Shown here: positions 17,477 through 25,798 of the stretch, one piece after another
Numbering within the stretch: position 1 is the first letter of the stretch
How the letters are laid out: each line of letters begins with the position of its first letter
Origin: Parapedobacter lycopersici_A
Lineage (GTDB): Bacteria; Bacteroidota; Bacteroidia; Sphingobacteriales; Sphingobacteriaceae
Direction of reading: 5' to 3'
Length of the DNA stretch: 64,000 bases
Assembly (NCBI RefSeq): GCF_040395035.1
Contig: NZ_JBEBRB010000008.1
Span: forward strand, 6,361-70,360
Position numbers and translations under genes: made by a program
Notes under the pieces: generated by a model
What the model was told of the DNA's origin: nothing
Seen by the model: only the letters and a program-made list of their open reading frames with translations
Database searches by the model: none

Positions 17477-18013
17477 TTATTCCACTTCAACAATCATTTC
17501 CACTTCCACGGCAATGCCATTAGGCAGCGATGCCATACCTACGGCTGAACGCGCATGGCTTCCCTTTTCCTGTCCAAAAGTAGCGACCATCAATTCGCTG
17601 AATCCATTGATTACTTGTGAGTTCTGTTTGAAATCAGGAGCTGAATTTACCATTCCGAATACCTTTACAACACGCTTTACCTTATCGAAGCTGCCTATTT
17701 CGCCTTTTAGCGTTTTTAATATCGAAATGGCTACGAGGCGGGCGGCTTCCTGACCTTCTTCAAGCGTCAGATCGTCACCGACTTTTCCTACAATCTGCGT
17801 TCCGTCGGGTTTGTCCGGGCCGTGGCCGGATAAGAAAATCAGATTACCTGAACGTACAACACCGATGACTGCGCCACTAATGGGAGCCGTAGGCGGGGTA
17901 ATACCCAACTTTTCCAGTTCAGATGCTACCATGGGAGAAACCTGGGCAAAAGAAACATTTTGCATTACGAATAGGAAGAGGGCACCGAGCAGAATTTGTT
18001 TGAATTTTGACAT
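17477..18013 (-). CDS. RidA/YjgF-family protein with signal peptide
   Basis: RidA proteins deaminate reactive enamines and imines made by PLP enzymes, usually in the cytoplasm. Here the 178-residue protein starts with MSKFKQ and a hydrophobic stretch ending in SFAQ, a clear signal peptide, so it should be periplasmic. The body shows the family pattern GNLIFLSGHGP, LEEGQEAARLVAISILKTLK, RVVKVFGMVNSAPDF and HARSAVGMASLPNGIAVEVEMIVE, including the conserved arginine of the active-site pocket. A longer reading upstream to 18082 would place the signal peptide internally and is unlikely. Exported members of this family are known but poorly understood. Confidence 0.88.
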   Translation of the reverse strand: MSKFKQILLGALFLFVMQNVSFAQVSPMVASELEKLGITPPTAPISGAVIGVVRSGNLIFLSGHGPDKPDGTQIVGKVGDDLTLEEGQEAARLVAISILKTLKGEIGSFDKVKRVVKVFGMVNSAPDFKQNSQVINGFSELMVATFGQEKGSHARSAVGMASLPNGIAVEVEMIVEVE

Positions 18014-18136
18014 GTGTGATAATAGTTTAAATGAGTAATTTAAATCGGCTAATTTAACGATAATAATCCGGTTGAAGTCCAAAGTAACCCCGTTTTTACG
18101 TTCGCATCGCTATCCACCGTATCGTTATTTAACAGC

Positions 18137-18163
18137 AGAAGCGCCTGATGGGCAGGCGCTTCT
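18137..18163 (-). terminator. Hairpin after cobA
   Basis: AGAAGCGCCT (18137-18146) and AGGCGCTTCT (18154-18163) form a perfect 10-bp stem with a 7-base loop, 41 bases past the cobA stop. The following sequence on the minus strand has no long T run, so the terminator call is moderate. Confidence 0.55.
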
Positions 18164-18204
18164 TACTTAACTAACCAATTATAAACCTAATATGAAGAGA
18201 AATT

Positions 18205-19011
18205 TCAATAACAATCCGCACATTCCAGCTGATCGAAAAATCGCCGGATGGATTGGAACTCCTGGTGCAGGGCAACCGCCTGGCCGAAAATGAGCAGCAC
18301 CGGTTGGGTACTGTCAATCTGTTTTTCTTCAGCCGTTTCTGCAATGGTGTTAACCAGTCCAATGGCAATCTTTTCGTTTGCCATGGATCCATTTTGAATG
18401 ACTGCGGCCGGTAATTTTCCTTTGCCTGCTTGCTGGTAGATTTCCACAATTTGCGATAATTTCTCATACCCCAGCAATACAATCACCGTGGCCCTGCTTT
18501 GGGCTGCAGTAGTCAGTTCTTCCGAAAGCCTGCCGTTCGAGTCCGTACCGGAAAGTATCCATAAACTCTCGCTTACACCCCGTTGTGTTACCGGAATACC
18601 TTGTAAGCCGGGTACAGAAATTGCACTTGATATGCCCGGTACAATAGTTGCCTGAATGCTATAAGATGCGGCGTACGCTATTTCTTCGTATCCACGGCCA
18701 AAGACAAATAGGTCGCCACCTTTCAACCGTACTACATGCCCAAAATTCAAGGCATAGTCAACCATCAGTTGATTAACCACATCCTGTGAGAAGTTTTCAT
18801 CACCCGACGGATTACCTACAAAAACTTTAATCGATTGCTGCGGCGCGTAGCTGAGTAATGTCTCATCAACCAATGCATCGTATAGAATTACGTCAGCAGT
18901 TTTTAATGCTTTTACACCTTTTATGCTGATCAGGTCGGGATCACCAGGGCCCGCACCAACGATCGTGATTTTGGGCTCAACGTATTGTTTTTCTATTGTT
19001 CCTGTTGCCAT
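18205..19011 (-). CDS. cobA: Uroporphyrinogen-III C-methyltransferase (SUMT)
   Basis: Adds two methyl groups from S-adenosylmethionine to uroporphyrinogen III to give precorrin-2, the branch point to sirohaem and cobalamin. The 268-residue protein carries the expected blocks: VGAGPGDPDLISIKG, LYDALVDETLL, RLKGGDLFVFGRGYEE, VPGISSAISVPGLQGIPVTQRG and the VILLGYEKL region. It stands alone and has no CysG dehydrogenase/chelatase part. With no cobalamin genes nearby, sirohaem for sulfite reductase is the likelier use. The 5' leader contains a short reading frame and an intrinsic terminator 30 bases before the start, which suggests control by attenuation. Confidence 0.92.
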   Translation of the reverse strand: MATGTIEKQYVEPKITIVGAGPGDPDLISIKGVKALKTADVILYDALVDETLLSYAPQQSIKVFVGNPSGDENFSQDVVNQLMVDYALNFGHVVRLKGGDLFVFGRGYEEIAYAASYSIQATIVPGISSAISVPGLQGIPVTQRGVSESLWILSGTDSNGRLSEELTTAAQSRATVIVLLGYEKLSQIVEIYQQAGKGKLPAAVIQNGSMANEKIAIGLVNTIAETAEEKQIDSTQPVLLIFGQAVALHQEFQSIRRFFDQLECADCY

Positions 19012-19040
19012 GTTACTTATTGATTCGCTTTTTTTAAACT

Positions 19041-19071
19041 AAAAACCCCTTCGATCTTTCGATGAAGGGGG
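19041..19071 (-). terminator. Intrinsic terminator in the cobA leader
   Basis: On the minus strand CCCCTTC, ATC, a GAAA tetraloop, GAT and GAAGGGG form a stem of 7 plus 3 pairs with a one-base bulge, followed by TTTTT. It lies between the promoter and the cobA start, so it can only act as a conditional terminator. Confidence 0.8.
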
Positions 19072-19098
19072 TATATCTCTTGACTGATGCTAACGCCT

Positions 19099-19137
19099 TC
19101 ACCTATGCGCATAATACGACATCTTACACATTTTCAT
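19099..19137 (-). CDS. Candidate leader peptide MKMCKMSYYAHR
   Basis: A 12-codon frame beginning ATG AAA ATG TGT AAG ATG and ending TGA. Half of its first six residues are Met and one is Cys, which fits a sensor of sulfur amino-acid supply before a gene of sulfite reduction. No clear ribosome site is visible, and its start codon lies in the small hairpin 19127-19140. It is too short to prove by sequence alone. Confidence 0.5.
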   Translation of the reverse strand: MKMCKMSYYAHR

Positions 19138-19183
19138 GTGATTATTTCGGATCGTATTAGGACGTTGAATTGCTTTCACGAAG

Positions 19184-19191
19184 CAAATATA
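19184..19191 (-). promoter_or_regulatory. Candidate -7 box (TATATTTG) for cobA
   Basis: TAnnTTTG match on the minus strand, giving a leader of about 165 bases before cobA, enough to hold the attenuator. No TTTG at -33 is seen. Confidence 0.5.
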
Positions 19192-19290
19192 CATTAAGTC
19201 TATGAGTTTAGTAGTGTTATATAACTATATTTTTTTAGAATACATTTATCTATCTGATTATTAGCTATATAATTTCAATTGATTTGTTGA

Positions 19291-20010
19291 TCACCAGCGT
19301 GTGTAAAAGGCAATCTGTGCAATATGGGTAAACATATTGGGTATAGCTTCATTACGGAGCAGAAACTGATTCATATAACCAATTTCCAAATCATACCTTG
19401 GGGAAAAGCGATGACCAATTGCCGCATAAGCCCGGTTCTGATCAAAAAAGTGCCCATTGAGCGCCGCTTTATTCTGGATGTTAAAAAACAGTTCATTTTG
19501 CAGGGCGATAAACATGCCCTGCGTAAACGTGTCGCCGGAGGAGGCTCCGATGGGCATGATGCCGCGGATGAAATAACGGGCACGTTGTGCAAATGCCGTT
19601 TCATCCGGCCGTTTTAAAAATCGCTGTTCCAGCCGAAAGCGGTGCTGTAAGACCGTATGGCCGAGTTTACCTGTAATAATATACTGCTGCCATAAGCGAT
19701 GCTCCGTTAGCCGTTTGCCGGCTGCAGGAAGCTCGCTGGTAACCAACGTGGCGGCATAACCGGCTGCCACGGTTTGCTTCGTGCTGATATAATAATTGAT
19801 GCCCGGCCGGATTAACAGCATTGAATTTTCTCCCCAATTGGTGCCGGCTCTGAATTGGATATCGTTATTCAATCCCCATTTTGCCGAGAATTTTACATTG
19901 TTAAACCAACCTGCCCAGCTGCCAAATGTGTGATCCTGTGCATATGAGCTGCCAGAAAACAGGAGTAAAAAACTGAAAATGAGACATATGAATTTAGTGG
20001 ACAAGTGCAT
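19291..20010 (-). CDS. DUF2490-family exported protein, likely outer-membrane beta barrel
   Basis: A 239-residue protein with a signal peptide ending in SSYAQ. The remainder alternates polar and aromatic residues in short strands (WAGWFNNVKFSAKWGLNNDIQFRAG is one such stretch in part), with LTEHRLWQQYI and RFRLEQRFL typical of DUF2490 proteins, and the chain ends in FYTRW, a plausible barrel end signal. Function is unknown for the family. It is separated from cobA by the attenuator region and from the fucosidase by a divergent gap of 160 bases, so it appears to be a single-gene unit. Confidence 0.8.
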   Translation of the reverse strand: MHLSTKFICLIFSFLLLFSGSSYAQDHTFGSWAGWFNNVKFSAKWGLNNDIQFRAGTNWGENSMLLIRPGINYYISTKQTVAAGYAATLVTSELPAAGKRLTEHRLWQQYIITGKLGHTVLQHRFRLEQRFLKRPDETAFAQRARYFIRGIMPIGASSGDTFTQGMFIALQNELFFNIQNKAALNGHFFDQNRAYAAIGHRFSPRYDLEIGYMNQFLLRNEAIPNMFTHIAQIAFYTRW

Positions 20011-20170
20011 GCTTCTTTAACGATAAAGTTTCGGATCATTGTTTAGCGGCTGAATATAAGAAAATTGTCAGCGAAATACAGATTAGTGATTCTATTAGCC
20101 GTTGGTTTTGGACACCCGCCGAAAGCAAGCACCCTTTTAAAAAAAAACTTATTTTTACGATACTTAAATT

Positions 20171-22129
20171 ATGATGCATATGGTACAGTCGAAGTTTATT
20201 TATTTATGGACGTTGATTGGTGCAGTAGGCCTGCAAGGTTGCGGACAAACCCACGGTCTTTCAGAAAATGAACCGGTGCCGTATGGTCCGGTTCCTACCG
20301 CTACCCAGCTCAATTGGCATGAGATGGAAATGTATTGCCTCATTCATTTCACCCCCACGACGTTTCAGGATAAAGAGTGGGGATATGGCGATGCACCCGC
20401 AGATCTGTTCAACCCGGAACATTTTGATGCCGATCAGGTTGCGGAAGCCGCCAAATCCGCCGGCTTCAAGGGGTTGATCACTGTAGCGAAGCACCATGAT
20501 GGGTATTGTTTATGGCCTACTAAAACCACGGATTATAACATCTCCCAAAGCCCCTGGCAGGATGGCCGGGGAGATATGGTTAAGGAGTTTATGGAAGCCG
20601 CACACCATCACGGATTGCAGTTCGGTGTTTATTGTTCGGCATGGGATCGTAACCATCCCGAATATGGCAATGAAAAGTATGCAGAAGCTTACCGCGAGCA
20701 ATTGCGCGAGTTATATAGCAATTACGGCACATTATTTACCAGCTGGCATGATGGCGCCAATGGTGGCGACGGCTATTACGGCGGTGCGGATGAAATGCGC
20801 AAAATTGACCGTGAAACGTATTACGGGTGGGAAGATAAGGTTTGGCCCATTACCCGTGAACTGCAGCCCGGTGCTGTCGTTTTTAGTGATGTCGGTCCTG
20901 ACGTCCGGTGGATTGGAAACGAAAAAGGCATTGCCCCGGAGACATCCTGGGCCACGTTTACACCTGTGGGGCCCGATGGGGGTAAAGCTGCCCCGGGCCA
21001 TATTGACAACCGGTTTCTCGGAACAGGGCAACGGGACGGGAAGTTCTGGATCCCGGCAGAATGCGACGTGCCGCTTCGGCCGGGCTGGTTTTATCACGCT
21101 TCACAGGACCAGCAGGTAAAAACACCCGATGAACTGTTCGCTATTTATATCCAAAGTGTGGGGCGGGGAGCAGCCTTCAATCTCGGGCTGGCACCGATGC
21201 CTTCAGGTACCTTGCACCCGGCGGATGTCGCGGCACTGCAGGGTTTTGGTCGAAAACTGTCGGAAACCTTCGGTCGTAACCTCGCGGACGGTGCCTCGTT
21301 TGAGGCGTCCAATATCCGCAGCCGGAATAATCGCCAATTCGGACCGGACAATCTGCTGGATACCAGCCGGTACACGTATTGGTCTACAGATGACGAGGTA
21401 ACGGCACCCGAGCTGACCGTTGACCTTGATGGGGAAACCACCTTCGATATTATCCGCCTGCGCGAGAATATCAAGTTAGGCCAGCGGCTGGACAGTGTCC
21501 ACGTAGCTATGTGGGATAACAACGCGTGGGTGCCACTCGCATCGGCTACCAGTATAGGTGCTAACCGGCTCATCCGCCTGGAGCAGCCGGTTACCGCCCA
21601 GCGCCTGCGGCTGCGGCTCTTCGCACCAGTTGCTGTCGCACTAAGCGATTTTGGGTTATTCAAAGAAGCAGATGCCGCCGTTACCACAGCAGCGCCGGCA
21701 GATAGCGGGGTTAGCCGTGCCAACTGGCGCATTACGGCCAGCGGGGCGGACTCCAGTGCACTGCGGAAGGCAATTGACGGCCGCGTGGAAACCTTTTGGT
21801 TGAGCGGGGAAGGTAAACTGCCGCAGCACCTGACAATCGACATGCGCGAGCAGCAAACAGTTGATGGATTCGGTTATTTGCCCCGGCAGGATGGCAATAA
21901 CGCCGGGATGATCAGTCGCTATCGTCTCGAATCCAGCATAGACGGTATAACCTGGCAGGCGGTGGCGGAGGGAGAATTTTCAAATATTGTAGCCAATCCC
22001 ATTGAGCAGCATATTCGTTTTACCAAACCGGTATCAGCAAGGTATCTCCGCTTTACCGCCATCGCGGTAGCGAATGCCACAGGTGCCCGTGCCGCCGTTT
22101 CAATTGCCGAACTGACCGCATATGATTAA
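20171..22129 (+). CDS. GH29 alpha-L-fucosidase with discoidin-like domains, lipoprotein
   Basis: Exported enzyme (652 residues) that should cleave terminal alpha-L-fucose. It has a lipoprotein signal (LQGC, C24). The catalytic barrel shows VAKHHDGYCLWP (105-116) and SWHDGANGG (191-199) with D194 as the likely nucleophile. After about residue 370 come two regions that look like F5/8 type C (discoidin, CBM32-like) modules, with NLLDTSRYTYWSTDDEV and AIDGRVETFWLSGEG as landmarks. The architecture matches GH29-B enzymes of gut and soil Bacteroidota, often active on alpha-1,3/1,4-fucose, but linkage is not certain. No SusCD is adjacent. Confidence 0.9.
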   Translation: MMHMVQSKFIYLWTLIGAVGLQGCGQTHGLSENEPVPYGPVPTATQLNWHEMEMYCLIHFTPTTFQDKEWGYGDAPADLFNPEHFDADQVAEAAKSAGFKGLITVAKHHDGYCLWPTKTTDYNISQSPWQDGRGDMVKEFMEAAHHHGLQFGVYCSAWDRNHPEYGNEKYAEAYREQLRELYSNYGTLFTSWHDGANGGDGYYGGADEMRKIDRETYYGWEDKVWPITRELQPGAVVFSDVGPDVRWIGNEKGIAPETSWATFTPVGPDGGKAAPGHIDNRFLGTGQRDGKFWIPAECDVPLRPGWFYHASQDQQVKTPDELFAIYIQSVGRGAAFNLGLAPMPSGTLHPADVAALQGFGRKLSETFGRNLADGASFEASNIRSRNNRQFGPDNLLDTSRYTYWSTDDEVTAPELTVDLDGETTFDIIRLRENIKLGQRLDSVHVAMWDNNAWVPLASATSIGANRLIRLEQPVTAQRLRLRLFAPVAVALSDFGLFKEADAAVTTAAPADSGVSRANWRITASGADSSALRKAIDGRVETFWLSGEGKLPQHLTIDMREQQTVDGFGYLPRQDGNNAGMISRYRLESSIDGITWQAVAEGEFSNIVANPIEQHIRFTKPVSARYLRFTAIAVANATGARAAVSIAELTAYD

Positions 22130-22135
22130 TCCGGG

Positions 22136-22172
22136 CGGAAGCTACCGTATCAGGGGGGAGGTAGCCGTTCCG
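22136..22172. terminator. Hairpin between convergent fucosidase and glyS
   Basis: CGGAAGCTACC (22136-22146) pairs with GGTAGC and TTCCG (22160-22172) with a CG bulge. There is no T run, so termination is only likely from its position between two converging genes. Confidence 0.4.
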
Positions 22173-22185
22173 GGCGCCCGGTATC

Positions 22186-23652
22186 TTAAAGAGCGCCCAG
22201 TAAGTTCTTCCAGCCGACCAGCTCAGCGATTATTTTTTCCAGTTCGGCAATAGACACACGTTCCTGTTCCATGCTGTCGCGATGGCGGAGCGTTACCGTA
22301 TTGTCTTCCAGCGATTGGTAGTCCACCGTGATGCAAAACGGTGTACCGATAGCGTCCTGCCGGCGGTAGCGTTTGCCGATGGAGTCTTTTTCGTCGTATT
22401 GTACGTTGTAGTCGATCCTTAACCGCTGGAGAATTTCCCGTGCTTTTTCTGGCAACCCGTCTTTCTTGGTTAAAGGCAGGATCGCTGCCTTTACCGGCGC
22501 CAAGGCAGGATGGAAGTGGAGTACCGATCGTGAATCCTGTTTATCTCCGGAGCTTAGGTCCTGCTCTTCAAACGCATTGCACAGTACCGTGAGGAACAGC
22601 CGGTCCAGACCAATGGACGTCTCAATAACGTAAGGAACATAGTTCTGGTTAATTTCCGGATCAAAATATTGCATTTTTTTGCCGGAGTATTTCTGGTGCT
22701 GGGTTAAGTCAAAGTCGGTACGGGAGTGAATACCTTCCACTTCTTTAAAACCGAACGGAAACTCATATTCAATATCCACAGCCGCATTGGCGTAATGGGC
22801 GAGTTTCACATGGTCGTGAAACCGGTATTTTTCGGGATTTCCTCCGATGGTCAGGTGCCATTTCAGACGGGTTTCTTTCCATTGAGCATACCATTCCAGC
22901 TCCGTGCCGGGGCGCACAAAAAACTGCAATTCCATCTGCTCAAATTCACGCATGCGCATGATAAACTGGCGGGCAATAACCTCATTCCGGAATGCCTTTC
23001 CGATCTGAGCAATCCCGAATGGAACTTTCATCCGGCCGCTTTTCTGTACGTTCAGAAAGTTAACGAAAATGCCCTGTGCCGTTTCCGGCCGTAGGTATAC
23101 GGTATCAGCATCTTCCGCAGAAGCACCCATCTGTGTGGAAAACATCAGGTTAAACTGGCGTACTTCTGTCCAATTTGAAGTGCCGGAGATCGGGCAAACA
23201 ATGCGGTGTTCCTCAATGATCTTTTTCAGTCCGGGCAAGTCGTCGGCATTCAGCGCCGCATCCAGATCGGCCTGTAACTGCGCTGCTTTATCCGTTTTTC
23301 CGTCGGCCTCATATCGGGCAATTTTATCTTCGATGAGCTGGTCTGCACGGTACCGCTTTTTTGAATCCTTATTGTCAATCATCGGATCGTTAAAGCCATC
23401 CACGTGTCCGGACGCTTTCCATATGGTCGGGTGCATAAAAATAGCCGAATCAATCCCCACAATATTCTCATGGAGCTGCACCATGGCCTTCCACCAGTAT
23501 TGCTTTAAGTTATTTTTAAGCTCGGCACCTAGTTGTCCGTAATCGTATACAGCACTTAAACCGTCATAAATTTCACTGGATGGAAACACAAAGCCATACT
23601 CCTTGGCATGCGAAACCACATTTTTAAAAAAATCGTCCGTCTGTTTGCTCAT
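22186..23652 (-). CDS. glyS: Glycyl-tRNA synthetase, single-chain class II type
   Basis: Charges tRNA-Gly. The 488-residue chain is the alpha2 (archaeal/eukaryotic-like) form common in Bacteroidota, not the alpha2beta2 form. Class II motifs are visible: FMHPTIWKASGHVDGFNDPM near the N terminus, YLRPETAQGIFVNF, then FRNEVIARQFIMRMREFEQME, and ETSIGLDRLFL in motif 3. The C-terminal anticodon-binding domain contains LRIDYNVQYDEKDSIGKRYRRQD. The start is fixed by lack of any other ATG, and the promoter ends only about eight bases before it, so the mRNA may be nearly leaderless. Confidence 0.96.
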   Translation of the reverse strand: MSKQTDDFFKNVVSHAKEYGFVFPSSEIYDGLSAVYDYGQLGAELKNNLKQYWWKAMVQLHENIVGIDSAIFMHPTIWKASGHVDGFNDPMIDNKDSKKRYRADQLIEDKIARYEADGKTDKAAQLQADLDAALNADDLPGLKKIIEEHRIVCPISGTSNWTEVRQFNLMFSTQMGASAEDADTVYLRPETAQGIFVNFLNVQKSGRMKVPFGIAQIGKAFRNEVIARQFIMRMREFEQMELQFFVRPGTELEWYAQWKETRLKWHLTIGGNPEKYRFHDHVKLAHYANAAVDIEYEFPFGFKEVEGIHSRTDFDLTQHQKYSGKKMQYFDPEINQNYVPYVIETSIGLDRLFLTVLCNAFEEQDLSSGDKQDSRSVLHFHPALAPVKAAILPLTKKDGLPEKAREILQRLRIDYNVQYDEKDSIGKRYRRQDAIGTPFCITVDYQSLEDNTVTLRHRDSMEQERVSIAELEKIIAELVGWKNLLGAL

Positions 23653-23659
23653 AGGAGGG

Positions 23660-23690
23660 CAAACATAGATAAATTGCCGTTGATTTCAAA
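23660..23690 (-). promoter_or_regulatory. glyS promoter, -33 TTTG and -7 TATGTTTG
   Basis: On the minus strand TTTG (23690-23687), a 19-base spacer and TATGTTTG (23667-23660) form a full Bacteroidota promoter. Transcription would start within a few bases of the glyS ATG at 23652. Confidence 0.65.
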
Positions 23691-23739
23691 GTGTTTTACC
23701 GGCGTCAGCATGCAATGCAGTCTACTGATAATACCCTGC

Positions 23740-25797
23740 TTATTGATCCTGCATCGCATAGTCGACCAGCGCGAAGAAATACTGCACGGCATTGTCGAAC
23801 TCCGCCGGCGTTTCCGCAACAAAATCACCCGTAATATGCGTGCCGGTAATCCCCTTGGATTGGAAATAGAAATCGCCCATGCTTCCAAAAAGTTTATGGA
23901 ATGCAATATACCGGTTAAGCGACTGGAGTTCCTCCGTTGGGATTTCCGTTGCGAGCTTTTTGGCGCTGAGCAGACCAGCCACTTTGTTCTTGCGGATCAG
24001 GTTGCGGTGTGCACGGCTGATTTTTCCGCGGTAACGGTTCGCCGCGATATCGTGTAATTGTTCGGAGGAGGTTCCCAGAAATATGATGCCATCCCGGCGG
24101 GTAAAATAAAGACCAAACGGTAAATCGCTTTCTTCCACGCTGAATATGCCGTCCATTTCCGAAACCAGTCCCTTTTGATAAATATAGTTAGTAACCTGAT
24201 CGTACAGCTTGCTGTCGTCCGAAGAAAACATCAGTAGAAAATCAGGAATTGTTTCCATTTTGGTCTTTTCCACTTCTTTGTAATCGTAATTGTCATCGTA
24301 CTCGTAATCAATATACGGCACCTCTTCTTCGGTTATCCCGTTGAGTATAAAAAGCGCATCACCCTTTGCGACATTGGCAATCGCCGTTTCATCAAGCAAC
24401 AGTGAAACAACATCGGCAGCCAGCGTAATTTCCTGCTCATGCTGTCCGAGGAGACCGCCATACGTATCTTTCATGATACTCGGGAGCTCCTCCAGGTATG
24501 CCTTCGTATCCATTGCAAACGCAAACCAACCGATTGCTTCTTCGCTGTTCAGGTAGTTTAAGAATTTCCGGTTTATTTTTCGGCCGTATATCCGTTTATA
24601 GCTTTTTGCCAGTTGCGGGGCAATCTCCAGGTCGGTGCTCAGCCGGAAACCCGCGTCATTCGCATAAAGCCCGGCCCGCAAGCTGCCGTAGTGGCTGAAT
24701 AACGAGCCGGTTGATCCGGAAAGCATCAATTCGGGTAACCACGCCAGGTAAGCAGATTCAAAATTGGATAACCACGCCGTAATCAACGCGTCGTCCTGAA
24801 TACTGCTTACATAGGACGCATTGGACAGGATACTTTCTGCCGGTGCCTGGTTAAACAGATTTGCCGTGAACGCACGCGACCACTGTGTAGCCAACCCCTT
24901 TTTTATTTGCTCGTCCGCCGCATAATATTCATCATACGGATTGCCATCGTCGTAGTCCGCGCTGTCATATTCAACGGCCGGTGGCGCACTCAATTCATAA
25001 ACAGTGTCTTCAGACCAGGCTGAGTCAGCAGCTGCGTCAACCGGAACGGGAAAACTCATTGCAGTTGAATCGAGGGCTGGGGGAGGCAGGAACATGCTGT
25101 CATCATACTTGTCGCCCTCATCGAAGGCTTCTGCTGTATCCACATCAACGTCATCGTAATCATCATAATCGGGTGCCACAGCCACGGCTACCGCCGTACT
25201 GTCATAATAACCATAATCATCGTAATCAACGGCACTCACGGTATCGGCGGCTGCTTCGTCGTAATAATCGTAGTAGTTGTAATTTCTGATGCCATAGCGG
25301 TCTGCCACTTCGCTTTGTTCAAAATAGCCATCTACAAGTGCCGTGCTGGTGACGCTTAAGGTGCCGCTATCCCAAGCGAAAATGGTGGTGTCCTCGTCAA
25401 TGACTTTGACAAAGCTGCGAAAACCATCCTTTTCTTCCACCTCCTCGTCGCGGATAAACTGCTGTTCAAAAACCGTTGCGTCCGCAATTGGGACGAGAAA
25501 ATTATAATGCTTCGTACTGTCGGTAAGGACCGTATAGAAGTAACTAGTCCGGTTCAGGTCCAGCCCGAAATCTGCTACGCTATTTACCGAGGAGAATCCG
25601 GCAGACCGCGCTTTTTCCAGTAGCATGCTACCAATTGCCGACTGGTTAAAATCCTCTACCCCCATCAGGTCAAAAAAATGCGCCGTTTGAATATTGACAA
25701 CGGCAAATGCATCACTGGGAATCCGGCGGGCTAAATCCTGGCCATTTGCCAGCGTTACCATGGAAACGCATAAAATCAAAGAAAAGAGCTTATTCAT
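23740..25797 (-). CDS. Exported DUF4836-like protein with Asp/Tyr-rich region
   Basis: Function unknown. The 685-residue protein has a signal peptide (about 1-19) and a body that resembles DUF4836 proteins (ARRIPSDAFAVVNIQTAHFF at the start, later GWFAFAMDTKAYLEELPSI and repeated strand-like blocks). Residues 172-292 form a strongly acidic low-complexity region dominated by Asp, Tyr, Ala and Val, with runs such as YDDYDDVDVD and YYDYYDE, and a second smaller patch EYDDNYDYKEVEK lies later. Such a region could bind divalent cations or be disordered. The upstream lipoprotein gene ends one base before its start, so the two are translationally linked and probably act together at the cell envelope. 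Confidence 0.75.
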   Translation of the reverse strand: MNKLFSLILCVSMVTLANGQDLARRIPSDAFAVVNIQTAHFFDLMGVEDFNQSAIGSMLLEKARSAGFSSVNSVADFGLDLNRTSYFYTVLTDSTKHYNFLVPIADATVFEQQFIRDEEVEEKDGFRSFVKVIDEDTTIFAWDSGTLSVTSTALVDGYFEQSEVADRYGIRNYNYYDYYDEAAADTVSAVDYDDYGYYDSTAVAVAVAPDYDDYDDVDVDTAEAFDEGDKYDDSMFLPPPALDSTAMSFPVPVDAAADSAWSEDTVYELSAPPAVEYDSADYDDGNPYDEYYAADEQIKKGLATQWSRAFTANLFNQAPAESILSNASYVSSIQDDALITAWLSNFESAYLAWLPELMLSGSTGSLFSHYGSLRAGLYANDAGFRLSTDLEIAPQLAKSYKRIYGRKINRKFLNYLNSEEAIGWFAFAMDTKAYLEELPSIMKDTYGGLLGQHEQEITLAADVVSLLLDETAIANVAKGDALFILNGITEEEVPYIDYEYDDNYDYKEVEKTKMETIPDFLLMFSSDDSKLYDQVTNYIYQKGLVSEMDGIFSVEESDLPFGLYFTRRDGIIFLGTSSEQLHDIAANRYRGKISRAHRNLIRKNKVAGLLSAKKLATEIPTEELQSLNRYIAFHKLFGSMGDFYFQSKGITGTHITGDFVAETPAEFDNAVQYFFALVDYAMQDQ

Positions 25798-25798
25798 C

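Larger units (their letters stand above)
19041..19159 (-). promoter_or_regulatory. Candidate attenuator of cobA
   Basis: Three mutually constraining pairings are visible on the minus strand. First, TAATACGA (19159-19152) pairs with TCGTATTA (19119-19112) around an inner CACAT-GAAA-ATGTG hairpin. Second, GGTGAAGG (19103-19096) can pair with CCTTCATC (19068-19061, one G-U), which removes the 5' arm of the terminator. Third is the terminator itself at 19041-19071. The antiterminator arm GGTGAAGG spans the stop codon of a 12-codon leader frame. I could not match the leader to SAM-I, SAM-II or cobalamin riboswitch consensus as I remember them. Confidence 0.6.

Noticed and set aside
19041..19200. 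A SAM or cobalamin riboswitch before cobA
   Set aside because: The leader does not contain the conserved cores of SAM-I, SAM-II or cobalamin riboswitches that I can recall, whereas a leader frame overlapping the antiterminator explains the layout. A covariance-model search would decide.
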